Assembly: GCA_029242715.1 (NCBI GenBank)
Contig: JAQWTL010000014.1
Coordinates: 1-64,000 of the forward strand
Direction of reading: 5' to 3'
Source of the DNA: Phycisphaerales bacterium
GTDB taxonomy: Bacteria > Planctomycetota > Phycisphaerae > Phycisphaerales > SM1A02
DNA length: 64,000 nt
Positions 24,162 through 33,305 of the stretch are shown in pieces. A program made the translations under genes and the position numbers. How positions within the stretch are numbered: the stretch's first letter is position 1; the number at the start of each line of letters is the position of its first letter. Below the pieces are notes generated by a model that worked only from the letters and a program-made list of their open reading frames with translations, was not told the DNA's origin and did not search any database.

Positions 24162-27100
24162 TCAGCAATCACCGAAGTAGCTGAGCAGTAGCAGGATGTC
24201 ATCGACATTGCAGACGCCGTCGCCTGTGAGATCTCCGTCGCCATTGGTGCTACCGAAGGCCGAGAGCAAGTTGAGGACGTCATCGACGTCAGCATCGCCA
24301 TCGCCATCGGCATCACCTGGGCAGGAATCATCGCACTCGTCCGGGATACCGTTGCCGTTGGCATCTTCACTGGTGCCGTTGGCGATATCACAGGTATCGG
24401 GTACCAGGTTCCCGTTGCAGTCCTCGGTTGTTGTGTAACCGAAGTAGGTCGACACGCTTTCGGAGTAGACATTTCCTTCGGTATCGCGGCCCTGCACAAT
24501 GCCCTCGAAACCGATTTCGCCGTCATCACCAAGCACGGTCAGGCGGCCAAGGTGTACGCCGTACTGCATGGAGCAGTCCTGAGCGACGAACATCCGTGCC
24601 TCACCGGCAACATCATCTGGAAGGTGGAACCAGAGTCCATTACCTACCGAGAGATCGCCGCCATTCTCGAAGTTGGTCCAGTCGATACCGATGTTCTGGA
24701 GGTTGTTCGCAGGGAACGGGTTACCAGTACTGTCGATGCAACCGATGCTGACTCGAGAATCCCATTCAAGATCAGGATCAAACTCATAGAAGGCTGGATT
24801 GATCTCGACTGAAGTCGGTCCACCATTGCCGTTCTGGAAGAAACTCGTAGAGCAGGTGAGCATCTTCTGCTGGTCAGGTGTACCGGCAACCGCGTCAAGA
24901 CGCTGGTTGGCGGACATCGTTACAAACAGATCAACGGTCCAGTTGGGCTCATCGATGGACAGCAGGTCCTTGCCGATGATGGAGTGCATCACGGTGATGT
25001 CCCCGCCGTTCAATCCACAGGGGTCATCGGAACAATCCGTATCATCGCCCTGATATTCACCATCGATGGTGATGCATGCAACAATTGTGGTGACTGCACA
25101 TGAGTTGTCATAGCAGCATGCACCAGTCACGTTGCCGCCGCCGCAATCGACATCGGCACAGTTGGTGTTATCACCCTGGTAGGAACCGTCAGCATTGCCG
25201 CAATCATCGGCTGTGGCCGAGAAGCAGCTGTTGTCGACGCAGCAAGCACCTACTGCCGGAGGATCTTCACAGGTGATGTTTGCACATGTGGTGCCATCTC
25301 CATAGAAGTCGCCGCCGTTGCTGGAGCACTGATCGGAAGTGACCTCGAGGCATTCGCTGCCGATGCAGCAGGCGCCGACGCCAGCACATGGGTTGTCGGA
25401 ACAATTAGTTCCATCGCCCAGATAATCTCCGCCTTGCTCCACGCAGCCAAGTTGCGTCTGGATCGAGCAACTGAAGTTGACACAGCAGGCACCAGTGGGA
25501 TCGCCACCACCACCGCCGTTGTAGACGATGTAGATGCTGCCACCAGTCCAAGTGGAATCAACAACACCTTCGGCGTCGTCATAGGTCTCGAAGAACTCGA
25601 CCTGGACTTGGCCATCGGCATCAGTGAAGTTGTAATCAAGGGACAGATCATCAAAGCCATCAGCTGGACCGTAGTCGCCGGGGGCTTCATCATCCGGGAA
25701 GATGGAGATGTACCCTGCGAAGGGTTCGCCATCGTTCTCCCAGTAGAACATGATCGCGGCTTCCGAGCCCCAGGAGGGATCGTAGGCACTGAGTGTGACG
25801 TTCTCCCAGCCGACACCAGTAATGCTGGCGCCTGCGGGGATGGTTACGGTTCGGACTTCATTGTTGGCTGAGCCGCTGAGATCCCAGCTGTCAATGCCAG
25901 CAATGTCGAGGTAAGCCTCTCCACCATCGCCGCCACCGCCACAGGGGTCGCCAGCACACGAGGTGTTGTCACCGAGGTAACTGCCACTAAAGTCGTTGCA
26001 TTCGTCAGCAGTCAGAATGGAGCAACTGTTCGTGATACAGCATGCACCGGTGGGATCACCGCCGCCGCCACAGGGATCATTGTCACAGTTGGAGTCATCA
26101 CCGAGATAGTTGCCACCTGCTGCAGAGCAATCAGCAGCAGTGACAACGGAGCAATTGTCGTCTACACAACAAGCACCCAGTGGATCGCCACCGAACTCTC
26201 CATCGATCGTCAGCGTACCGGCGCCGGTTGCACCCTGCCATCCACCGATGCGGATGAAGTACGTCTGGCCACCAACCACTTCGTAGCTGATCTCGGAGTA
26301 GAACGACTGGCAGTTGCCGTCGCCACCAGCCGAGTCGCCATTGCAGGCTACCTGGTTGAGGTTGTTGCAGTCCGAGCCCTGGTAGAGCACCAGGGAGGTG
26401 TCATAGGAACTGGCGTCGCATGTACTGAAGTTTGCAGTGCCAGTACCAGGAGCACTCCACCTCATCCAGAAGTCAGCGCTGCCCTGCCAGTCAAGGTAGG
26501 TGCCTGAGCACTGGCTGTCATCTGGTTCGCCATAGCCACTGTCTGTGGCACTTGAGGTATCGAATGGATTCGCGCCAACCGAAGCGTCAACTGCGTTGCC
26601 ACAGTTGTCGCCATCATCGCCGCCACCACCACCGCAGGGTTCGCCAGCACAGGAGCTGCCGTCACCAAGGTAGTCGCCGCCTGCGGTGCCGCATTCAGCA
26701 GCAGTGACTACGGAACAATTGTTGCCTACACAGCAGGCACCAGTGGGATCGCCACCGCCGTTGTCACAGCTCTCCGGTGGGCAGTCGCCACCGTCGCAGT
26801 CGAAGGTATCGCAGTTGAGATAGATGTCTACGCTATTGTGTTGGTAGCTCCCATCATCGCAGTAGCCATCGCCGACCCAGTTAGCTGGGCAGCAGTTGCC
26901 GTTGCAGTCTTCGATTTCGCCGACAGGGCATCCGCCTGGTGGATCATCGCCATTGCAGACGATGCCACGAACCTGGACGAAGCCTGCCAAGTCGATCCTT
27001 GTGCCATAATTCTCGCAGTTGGTGCTGCAATGGGTCACGACACCAATGATCTCGCCATTGGCAATGATGGATGAGCCCGAGTTACCGAAAGTCACGTCGA

Positions 27101-28085
27101 CGTCGTAGTAGATCGCACTGGCATCGGTGTTATTGATCGGGCCACTGTGGTACTGCTGGGTCTGGGAACGAGTCGGGTCGTTTTCATCGACTCCGTAACC
27201 ACGGATGTCGATATTGCCTGAGCCCGGGACAGAGCTCGCCAGTGGCATGAATGAGCCATAAGCGTCGTAGGGCTTGTCGCCGTTGCCATTGGTTCCGATG
27301 AAGAGGGCGCCGTAATCAGCACCAACACCGCTGTTCACGCCCTGTTCGGCCTGAACGGGGAACTGGTCGTTGACTCCCGGGTTGTTTGTTGAACCGTCGC
27401 TGTTTGATGCGGGGACGTTGAACTGAACTACGCCACCACTGCCAAGGCAGTGTCCAGCAGTCACCATGCAACTGTCCTCGTTATAGAGGGTGGCACTACA
27501 GCCAACAGGCATGAGTCGGGCAAAGTTGTTGTCGCTGGAAGGTACGCGATCATCGTTGCCGCAGATTCCGCAGCCGCCACGATCGGCAACACCGATTTCG
27601 TATGCGTACTGATTGATCCTAATCTGGTTATCAAGGGTCCAGGGGGCGCCGACCAGTTCGATCTTCACGGCATTGCCGTTGAAGTAGGCCGTACTGTTGC
27701 TCCACATGTTCATTGTGGAGGCATCCAGTTCCTGGACTTGTCCGTCAAGCAGTGAGGTCACGCGGATGAAACTGTCACCCTCGAGATGGACCTCTGAAAA
27801 GTAGAGGCGAAGCCATGCAACATTGTTGACCCGAAGGACGTCTTCCCAGACGACCTTGGGCTTTGCAGACATGTTGATGCTGCGGGGGCTTGCAATGTCT
27901 ATGTCTTGGAAGTCACCTGAAGGAAAATCCAGAGTTGAACCAACCAGGTTGGGATTCTTCTGGAGGGCCTTTGGTGGAGGACCTGGGATCAGGTTCTGGG
28001 CAAGGGCCGATGTGCCTAAAAGGGCGGTTGCGATTCCGGCGATGCCCAAGGTGGACAACAACCGATTGCGGCTGCGCAAGTACAT
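24162..28085 (-). CDS. Large secreted trypsin-fold protease with seven six-cysteine repeats and dockerin
   Basis: 1307 residues. The signal peptide ends at SALA-QN. A chymotrypsin-like domain occupies about 60-380 with His in TAGHCLG (near 210), Asp in GADYGALFIG (near 256) and Ser in FGNSGSSII (near 337). A notch-like Cys-rich stretch (GYCDDGSYQHN, CDTFDCDGGDC) follows. Then come seven copies of a six-cysteine repeat (GACCVGNNCSVV and variants), interspersed with a DxSLVLYQGSDC/RIGGWQGATGAGTL beta domain and other beta domains. Residues about 1250-1307 are EF-hand loops (GDADGDGDADVDDVL, GDLTGDGVCNVDDIL) ending FGDC. A strong AGGAGAG site precedes the ATG. It is probably an extracellular protease held at the surface. 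Confidence 0.88.
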   Translation of the reverse strand: MYLRSRNRLLSTLGIAGIATALLGTSALAQNLIPGPPPKALQKNPNLVGSTLDFPSGDFQDIDIASPRSINMSAKPKVVWEDVLRVNNVAWLRLYFSEVHLEGDSFIRVTSLLDGQVQELDASTMNMWSNSTAYFNGNAVKIELVGAPWTLDNQIRINQYAYEIGVADRGGCGICGNDDRVPSSDNNFARLMPVGCSATLYNEDSCMVTAGHCLGSGGVVQFNVPASNSDGSTNNPGVNDQFPVQAEQGVNSGVGADYGALFIGTNGNGDKPYDAYGSFMPLASSVPGSGNIDIRGYGVDENDPTRSQTQQYHSGPINNTDASAIYYDVDVTFGNSGSSIIANGEIIGVVTHCSTNCENYGTRIDLAGFVQVRGIVCNGDDPPGGCPVGEIEDCNGNCCPANWVGDGYCDDGSYQHNSVDIYLNCDTFDCDGGDCPPESCDNGGGDPTGACCVGNNCSVVTAAECGTAGGDYLGDGSSCAGEPCGGGGGDDGDNCGNAVDASVGANPFDTSSATDSGYGEPDDSQCSGTYLDWQGSADFWMRWSAPGTGTANFSTCDASSYDTSLVLYQGSDCNNLNQVACNGDSAGGDGNCQSFYSEISYEVVGGQTYFIRIGGWQGATGAGTLTIDGEFGGDPLGACCVDDNCSVVTAADCSAAGGNYLGDDSNCDNDPCGGGGDPTGACCITNSCSILTADECNDFSGSYLGDNTSCAGDPCGGGGDGGEAYLDIAGIDSWDLSGSANNEVRTVTIPAGASITGVGWENVTLSAYDPSWGSEAAIMFYWENDGEPFAGYISIFPDDEAPGDYGPADGFDDLSLDYNFTDADGQVQVEFFETYDDAEGVVDSTWTGGSIYIVYNGGGGGDPTGACCVNFSCSIQTQLGCVEQGGDYLGDGTNCSDNPCAGVGACCIGSECLEVTSDQCSSNGGDFYGDGTTCANITCEDPPAVGACCVDNSCFSATADDCGNADGSYQGDNTNCADVDCGGGNVTGACCYDNSCAVTTIVACITIDGEYQGDDTDCSDDPCGLNGGDITVMHSIIGKDLLSIDEPNWTVDLFVTMSANQRLDAVAGTPDQQKMLTCSTSFFQNGNGGPTSVEINPAFYEFDPDLEWDSRVSIGCIDSTGNPFPANNLQNIGIDWTNFENGGDLSVGNGLWFHLPDDVAGEARMFVAQDCSMQYGVHLGRLTVLGDDGEIGFEGIVQGRDTEGNVYSESVSTYFGYTTTEDCNGNLVPDTCDIANGTSEDANGNGIPDECDDSCPGDADGDGDADVDDVLNLLSAFGSTNGDGDLTGDGVCNVDDILLLLSYFGDC

Positions 28086-28335
28086 GCTCTCTCTCCTCTT
28101 GCACCATCTAGGGGTGCTATTCTTGATGACAAGAGGGGCCTCTCTCCACGTGTAGAATGGAATTCCCCTCTCTCATTCCTTTGAATGTAACAGCCTTGTC
28201 CGGCTGAACAAGGGATTTGGTTGCTTCAAATCTTCTTGAACCATCTGGAAGCCATCTCTTGGCCATCTGGAGGCCTTTGGGGCGTCCTTTTCGGGCCGTT
28301 GGTGGCAGTTTGGCTTCTGGGGGGGCTGGGGGGGG

Positions 28336-30405
28336 TCAGCAGGGGCCGAAGGTGGAAATGATCTGGAGGAGGTCATCCACGTCCACGACGCCATCCTGAT
28401 CCAGGTCATAGAGGTCGTTGGACGTTCCAAAGTTGCCGATGACCGCCAGCAGATCATCCACGTCGATGGCTCCATTCAGATTGAAATCGCCTGGGCATGG
28501 GGCTGTACAGGTGGCGGTATCACATGAAATCCCATCACCCAGGTAATCACCGCCCTGAAGGTCGCACTCACTTTGAGTGACTTCCTGGCAGTTTTCACCA
28601 TCGCAGCAGGCTCCCCGGGGATCTGAAATCGGACATGGATTGGGTAAGCAGGCGGTTCCAGTTCCTGCAAAGTCACCAGAGACATCATCGCATTCTGTCT
28701 GGGTCAGTTGTTCGCAGGTCATGCCGAGGCCGGTGCAGCACGCACCTGTGATCGGGGTGTTGCACGGATTTACCGTGCAGTCACTGCCCGAACCAAGGTA
28801 CGTGCCGCCGGCATCGGAACATTCCAACTCAGGTGTTTCATAGCAGGTCACACCGAGGCAGCACGCGCCCGTCGCGGGGGCAGGGACGTGGTCGATCCAC
28901 AGCGTGCCGGGCCCGGTACTGGCCTGCCAGCCACCAAGTCGGAAGTAGTAAGTTGAAAGAGGGGAGACCTCCAGGTCAGTAATTGCCGAGTAGTAGGACT
29001 GGCAATCGTCCTCGTCAGTTGCATCGCCATTACAGGCAACCTGTATCAGGTTGCTGCAGTCAGCACCCTGGTAGACAACCAATGAGGTGTCGTAGGAATC
29101 CTCATCGCAGGTGCTCAGTGACACCGTGCCACTGGAAGGTGGTTGCCAGACCATCCAGACATCCGGGCTTTCATCCCAGTCAAGGTAGGTGTCGGGACAC
29201 AGGGAATCATCAGGATCACCGAAGCCCGAGTCGATGGCCCCTTCCGTGGAAAACGAGTTGCCGCCGATTGCGGCGGGTACAGCCACTTCACAGGTGTTTC
29301 CAAGGACGCCAAAGAGTATTTCCCGGGCAGCCACGAAAGCAGGATGGTCGATACGGGTCGCGGTATTCGGGCATGGGCAGTGGGTGGCGAGCCCCAGAAT
29401 GCGATTATTGCCAGCATGCATCACGGGAGACCCGGAGCTTCCATAGGTGACATCTGCTTCAAATTTCAGGGAGGTGGAGGCTATCTGGACCAGCGGCCCT
29501 TCACTCTGCTGAAGAGTGTCTGCCTTCGTGCATTCCTCAAGGTCATCTCCATAGCCTGTGACCGTGATGGGCGTGTTGTTGCTAGGCATGCTGGTGGCCA
29601 TCTCGTGATAAACACCGTAGCGGTCGTAGGGACGGTCTCCATCCCCATTGGATCCGATGACCACCGCGGCCCAGTCTTCGCCGATCCCTGCAATTGAGCA
29701 ATACCAGGTGATCACGGGGAACTGATCTTGAACGGGAGGGTGGTTGATCGTGCAATCCAGGTTGGAATCTGGAACACCGAACTGGCAGACCAGATTGGTC
29801 CCATCTTCCATGCAGTGGCCTGCAGTGATCATGTGGCTCTCTTCATCCACAATGACACCGGTACAGGTGTAAGCGGTTCCGAGCATGCGGCAGATGGCAT
29901 AATCCACGTGTGGTTCACGATCATCTTCTTCGCAGTAGCCACAGTAGGGTTCACCGCCTCGTGCTCCCTGGGCTTCATCCCAGGAGATCTGATCCACGAT
30001 CAGGCGGTTCATCGTTCCTGGTTCGGCAATCAACTCAACGATCACGCTGCTGCCATTGAAGTAGGCCGATGTCCAGCCCCATTGCTGGATGCCGGTCTGG
30101 TCAAGTGTTTGTACTTCCCCGTCACGGATGGACTGAATCCTGATGGAAGTGCCATCGCCGAGAATGGAACCTGCCAGGGACAGTCGTATCCAAGCGGCTT
30201 CTGGCTGGTGAATGACATCGGTGTAGATCACCATGCGCTCATCAGTATCATTCCGGAGCAGGCCTGAATCTGAATACAACTGCGCAGTAAGACCATTCGG
30301 GCTACGCATCTGCTCGTTTCCAAGCGATGCGGCACTGGTCAATATGAGCAGCATGGCCACAATTGTGGCAAACCCACCGCTCCCGCGAATGCATTCAATA
30401 CCCAT
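28336..30405 (-). CDS. Secreted trypsin-fold protease with three six-cysteine repeats and dockerin
   Basis: 689 residues from the ATG at 30405. A hydrophobic signal segment occupies about 13-30. The protease domain is paralogous to that of the neighbouring 1307-residue protein: His in ITAGHCM (near 194), Asp in GEDWAAVVIG (near 243) and Ser in YGSSGSPV (near 324). A beta domain with DTSLVVYQGADC and RLGGWQASTGPGTL follows, then three six-cysteine repeats (GACCLGVTC, GACCTGLGMTC, GACCDGENC). The end is a pair of EF-hand loops (GDFNLNGAIDVDDLL, YDLDQDGVVDVDDLL) finishing FGPC. It stands 250 bases before the larger paralogue in the same direction; no terminator is seen in that gap. Confidence 0.87.
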   Translation of the reverse strand: MGIECIRGSGGFATIVAMLLILTSAASLGNEQMRSPNGLTAQLYSDSGLLRNDTDERMVIYTDVIHQPEAAWIRLSLAGSILGDGTSIRIQSIRDGEVQTLDQTGIQQWGWTSAYFNGSSVIVELIAEPGTMNRLIVDQISWDEAQGARGGEPYCGYCEEDDREPHVDYAICRMLGTAYTCTGVIVDEESHMITAGHCMEDGTNLVCQFGVPDSNLDCTINHPPVQDQFPVITWYCSIAGIGEDWAAVVIGSNGDGDRPYDRYGVYHEMATSMPSNNTPITVTGYGDDLEECTKADTLQQSEGPLVQIASTSLKFEADVTYGSSGSPVMHAGNNRILGLATHCPCPNTATRIDHPAFVAAREILFGVLGNTCEVAVPAAIGGNSFSTEGAIDSGFGDPDDSLCPDTYLDWDESPDVWMVWQPPSSGTVSLSTCDEDSYDTSLVVYQGADCSNLIQVACNGDATDEDDCQSYYSAITDLEVSPLSTYYFRLGGWQASTGPGTLWIDHVPAPATGACCLGVTCYETPELECSDAGGTYLGSGSDCTVNPCNTPITGACCTGLGMTCEQLTQTECDDVSGDFAGTGTACLPNPCPISDPRGACCDGENCQEVTQSECDLQGGDYLGDGISCDTATCTAPCPGDFNLNGAIDVDDLLAVIGNFGTSNDLYDLDQDGVVDVDDLLQIISTFGPC

Positions 30406-30720
30406 CAAATCTATTGTCCCTGCTTGGGGCTGGAGCCTCCCTTGGCCTCTTCTACATCAAACTCCCGCGACGGAGTACCGGTACTAGGCCCGGTACTTGA
30501 GACTACCACTCTCTGGCGTCGCGGCAAGTTGTACCTGCGTAATGGCAGTTTACGTCTTTTTTTTTCGGATTTATTTGCCTCCTCGAGGCCTCATTTAGAC
30601 GTTTTTTGCAGGGATATTGTTCAATTGAATCGAAATGATGAACTGGAGGAAGCCAGGGGCAAATGGCCCTCTTCGACAGATCTGTGTATCTGGGCATTTC
30701 CGAGCTGAGTGGGTCTACGT
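30406..30720. other. Divergent intergenic region
   Basis: 315 bases between two divergent genes. An 8-base inverted repeat AGTACCGG/CCGGTACT (30474-30481 and 30490-30497) lies near the protease start and could be an operator. A TTCAATTGAA palindrome lies near 30624, and a nine-T run before the TTCGG near 30570. No gene is seen. Confidence 0.4.
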
Positions 30721-32238
30721 ATGATCCACACCATGCTGCTGTGCTTCATGGATTCCATGACCTTGTTGGCCTCGTCCGAGATTCCTCCTTACTGGAGATT
30801 CTTTGGACGTCTGCACCCCCTCGTTCTTCATTTTCCTATAGCGATGCTCATGGCCGCTGCGGCCGTTGAACTGGTGCTCTGCTGGCGAAGAGATGCCCGT
30901 CCAAATGTCGTGGCTTCATTCTGCCTCTGGGTAGGGATGGCCTTTGCGGTTCTGGCTGCATGGACAGGGTGGGAGATGGCTGCCAATGAAGGAATTGAAG
31001 GCAATCCAGTCAAGGCCGCTCTCCTTGTTTGGCATCGCTGGACAGGCGTGGTGCTTGCTGGATTGACGGTCGCACTTTGTGTGTCCTGGTTGATCGAGCG
31101 AATGTCCCGTACCCGCTGGTCATTCCATGTCTATCGATATGGCCTGTGGGCAGCCGGGGTCCTGGTGTGTTTCGTTGGCCACTTCGGTGCCGAGATGAAG
31201 TGGGGGCAGGACTACCTCTTTTCAGTTCTGAGGTCATCTGAGGCCGCCCCGGCGTCAACGCCTGCACCAGAGGAAGAGAAGCCAGACAAGGCAGATGCTT
31301 CTGAAGCAGTGGTTGTGGGCGTGAGTTGGTCTGACGAGATCGAGCCGATCTTCCAGGAACAATGTTCAGATTGCCATGGTCCTGAGAAGCAGAAAGGCAA
31401 GCTGCAATTGGTGCCCTGGGAGGCTTTTGAGTCCCATCGATCCTTGATCGATGTGGCCAATCCTGTAGCAAGCATACTTGTGCACAGGATCAGCCTGCCC
31501 TCCAGCGATCCGGATGCGATGCCACCTGAAGGGCCGAAGCTTTCGGATGAACAGATTGATCTGATCATGAAGTGGATTGGTGAGGGAGCCATTGGAGCGG
31601 CAACGGCTGACTCGTCATCAGGCGGAGATCAGGAAGGGGCCTCTGCTCCTGCGAGCAGGACTGATCCGGCTACCCGGCGTCCATCTCCGTTCGATGCGGC
31701 AAAGCAGCTCATGGCAGTGAATGCCATTCGTGAACTGGGTGGGCATGCTGTACCGATCAGTGAAGACTCGCCATGGATTGATGTGAATCTCTCGCTGGTG
31801 CGGCCGCCAGTCACGGATGAACAGATTGCCATTCTTGGAGAGCTGAAAAAAACCTTGATCTGGTTGAATCTTGGTGCGACATCAATCACAGACAAGGGGC
31901 TGCAGCAGACGGTATCCAAGCTGACGGCGTTGCATCGCCTGAGACTTGATCGCACGTCGATTGGGAACCCGGGAGTAGCATCGCTTGGTTCCTTGCAGGC
32001 CCTCGAGGTGCTCAACCTCTTCGGGACGAAGGTCACCGATGATTGCCTGCCCATGTTGGAATCCATGTCTTCACTCAAGGCTGTCTATCTCTGGGATACC
32101 GGTGTGACTCCATCTGGAATTCAAGGACTCAGGGATGCTCGCCCGGATATGGAGGTGGTTGGGGGACCGACGTCCTTGCCGCCTCCTGCAGTCGCAGAGC
32201 CTGCGGGGGCAGGGGATGAGGCCGCGGCAGGAGGTTGA
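30721..32238 (+). CDS. Membrane protein with planctomycete cytochrome c domain and leucine-rich repeats
   Basis: 505 residues if started at the ATG 30721; a GTG at 30709 is possible. Residues 20-175 form four membrane helices of the DUF2231 type (LHPLVLHFPIAMLMAAAAVE is typical). Residues 205-290 are a planctomycete-type cytochrome c domain with a single haem site CSDCHG (near 215) and the distal MPPEGP. Residues about 365-480 are leucine-rich repeats (LIWLNLGATSITDKGL, LHRLRLDRTSIGNPGV, LEVLNLFGTKVTDDCL). This combination is characteristic of planctomycetes. Electron transport or sensing at the membrane is inferred. Confidence 0.85.
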   Translation: MIHTMLLCFMDSMTLLASSEIPPYWRFFGRLHPLVLHFPIAMLMAAAAVELVLCWRRDARPNVVASFCLWVGMAFAVLAAWTGWEMAANEGIEGNPVKAALLVWHRWTGVVLAGLTVALCVSWLIERMSRTRWSFHVYRYGLWAAGVLVCFVGHFGAEMKWGQDYLFSVLRSSEAAPASTPAPEEEKPDKADASEAVVVGVSWSDEIEPIFQEQCSDCHGPEKQKGKLQLVPWEAFESHRSLIDVANPVASILVHRISLPSSDPDAMPPEGPKLSDEQIDLIMKWIGEGAIGAATADSSSGGDQEGASAPASRTDPATRRPSPFDAAKQLMAVNAIRELGGHAVPISEDSPWIDVNLSLVRPPVTDEQIAILGELKKTLIWLNLGATSITDKGLQQTVSKLTALHRLRLDRTSIGNPGVASLGSLQALEVLNLFGTKVTDDCLPMLESMSSLKAVYLWDTGVTPSGIQGLRDARPDMEVVGGPTSLPPPAVAEPAGAGDEAAAGG

Positions 32239-32384
32239 ATCCAGCCTGAGCGGCCTTGGATGTCTTCATTGAGCAGATTTGCGGGGTAGATCCCTGTGTT
32301 TTCTTGACGCCCATGGTGGACCTCGTCATGATGCGGCCTCGCCGGCTCTCAATAACACGCCGGCTCCACCGAGGAGATTTCATC

Positions 32385-32615
32385 ATGTGGATTCGATACG
32401 CACTTGTTCTCAGCCTCTGCTTGTTTGGTTTCGCCTGCGAAAAGAAGGACGGCGGCTCAGACGCCAGTGGTGGCGGTAAAGATGATCAGGGCAAGATCAC
32501 GGTCAACGAGGGCGGGAAAACCCAGCCTGGTACAGCCACGGTCATGGATGCAGATCCTAGCCAGCAGAAGGGTGTTCTTTCGACTCCCGGCGATAAGAAG
32601 AACGACAGCAAGTGA
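32385..32615 (+). CDS. Small lipoprotein
   Basis: 76 residues. The ATG at 32385 has GGAG 9 bases upstream, and the signal sequence ends in the lipobox LFGFAC. The mature part is a short Gly/Asp/Lys-rich chain with no fold that I recognise. Function unknown. Confidence 0.7.
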   Translation: MWIRYALVLSLCLFGFACEKKDGGSDASGGGKDDQGKITVNEGGKTQPGTATVMDADPSQQKGVLSTPGDKKNDSK

Positions 32616-32686
32616 TATTTGACTGGTGATCTCAGCCCTTCGTCGGCCTTTTAATGGCCTTCAGGGCGGATTTCCAACTTGCTTCG

Positions 32687-32747
32687 AAAAAATACTGCCC
32701 ACCGCTGACAGAAATGCCTGCGGTGGGCAGATTCATTATGTCAGCGG
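32687..32747 (-). promoter_or_regulatory. Attenuator-like element with two mutually exclusive hairpins and a U-run
   Basis: An 11-base perfect inverted repeat CTGCCCACCGC (32695-32705) / GCGGTGGGCAG (32720-32730) is followed on the minus strand by TATTTTTT, as in an intrinsic terminator. A second 9-base inverted repeat CCGCTGACA (32702-32710) / TGTCAGCGG (32739-32747) shares four bases with the first, so only one of the two can form. This is the logic of an attenuator or riboswitch platform. No minus-strand gene follows; the next annotated gene there is antisense. Confidence 0.55.
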
Positions 32748-32885
32748 AGTAAAAACCTGCTGGCCAACTCTCTAACTTTTCTCTCCGTTTCCTTCTCTCT
32801 CCTCCCCCCCCCCTCCCCCCCAAGGCACCGATTCGAGCCTGATCAAAGACAAATCGGATCGCGAAATCTGGAGCCCGTTTCGTGG
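32748..32885. other. Intergenic region with a C-rich tract
   Basis: No gene seen. It contains a pyrimidine tract with runs of ten and seven C (32804-32821), which is G-rich on the minus strand, and a 6-base inverted repeat CCGATT/AATCGG near 32830-32857. Together with the flanking hairpins it makes the 414-base gap 32616-33029 unusually structured. Confidence 0.4.
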
Positions 32886-32918
32886 ACCCCGGCCCCTGGC
32901 ATTGCCAGGGGCCGGGGT
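32886..32918 (+). terminator. Very stable hairpin, probable plus-strand terminator
   Basis: A perfect 15-base-pair stem (32886-32900 with 32904-32918, almost all G-C) with a 3-base loop. It is followed on the plus strand by TTCTTGTTG. The U-run is imperfect, so efficiency is uncertain. Confidence 0.6.
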
Positions 32919-33029
32919 TCTTGTTGAAGTCCCTCATATTGGTCTGGGTGCAGGCTGTTGCCCTTGACGTGATGGCTATGGGCCGGGCATGATCTTGGAC
33001 TTGTATCGCCAGCACAGGGAGGCTTGGAC

Positions 33030-33302
33030 ATGAAATGGATGTTGATGCAGCGTTTGGCAGGACTGCTCCTGGCAATATCCGTCACGGTATTACTTTCAGC
33101 CTGTGATGAATATGAGCGTGAACAGTTGAGGCAAGCCGGTGACGACCTGAATTCTGCTGGTCAACATGTCGGAGACGCTTCTGGTTCTGCAGTTGATCGT
33201 GCACGTAATGGCACAGGTGATGCCTTGCGAAACCTGGGTGACAAGATCGATGCGCATAACCAGCAGATCGAGGACGCTGCGGACACCAATTCAACGGACT
33301 GA
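33030..33302 (+). CDS. Small lipoprotein with amphipathic repeats
   Basis: 90 residues from the ATG at 33030, with GGAGG 7 bases upstream. Lipobox LLSAC. The mature part (EYEREQLRQAGDDLNSAG, VGDASGSAVDRARNGTGDAL) looks helical and resembles entericidin-like or YtxH-like stress lipoproteins, but no firm family can be given. It lies 3 bases before the RND adaptor gene, so it is probably co-transcribed with the efflux pump. Confidence 0.7.
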   Translation: MKWMLMQRLAGLLLAISVTVLLSACDEYEREQLRQAGDDLNSAGQHVGDASGSAVDRARNGTGDALRNLGDKIDAHNQQIEDAADTNSTD

Positions 33303-33305
33303 CGT

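Noticed and set aside
26432-26707. Histidine/arginine-rich open frame on the plus strand inside the large protease gene
   Set aside because: It is a shadow of the repeated Asp/Gly-rich coding sequence on the minus strand.
24162-28085. The repetitive DNA of the protease gene as a CRISPR or tandem-repeat array
   Set aside because: The periodicity is at protein level (six-cysteine repeats), copies differ in sequence and there are no spacers.
32632-33075. Open frame on the minus strand between the lipoprotein genes
   Set aside because: It runs through homopolymer C tracts and strong hairpins and its translation is low-complexity; a structural RNA or spacer is more likely.
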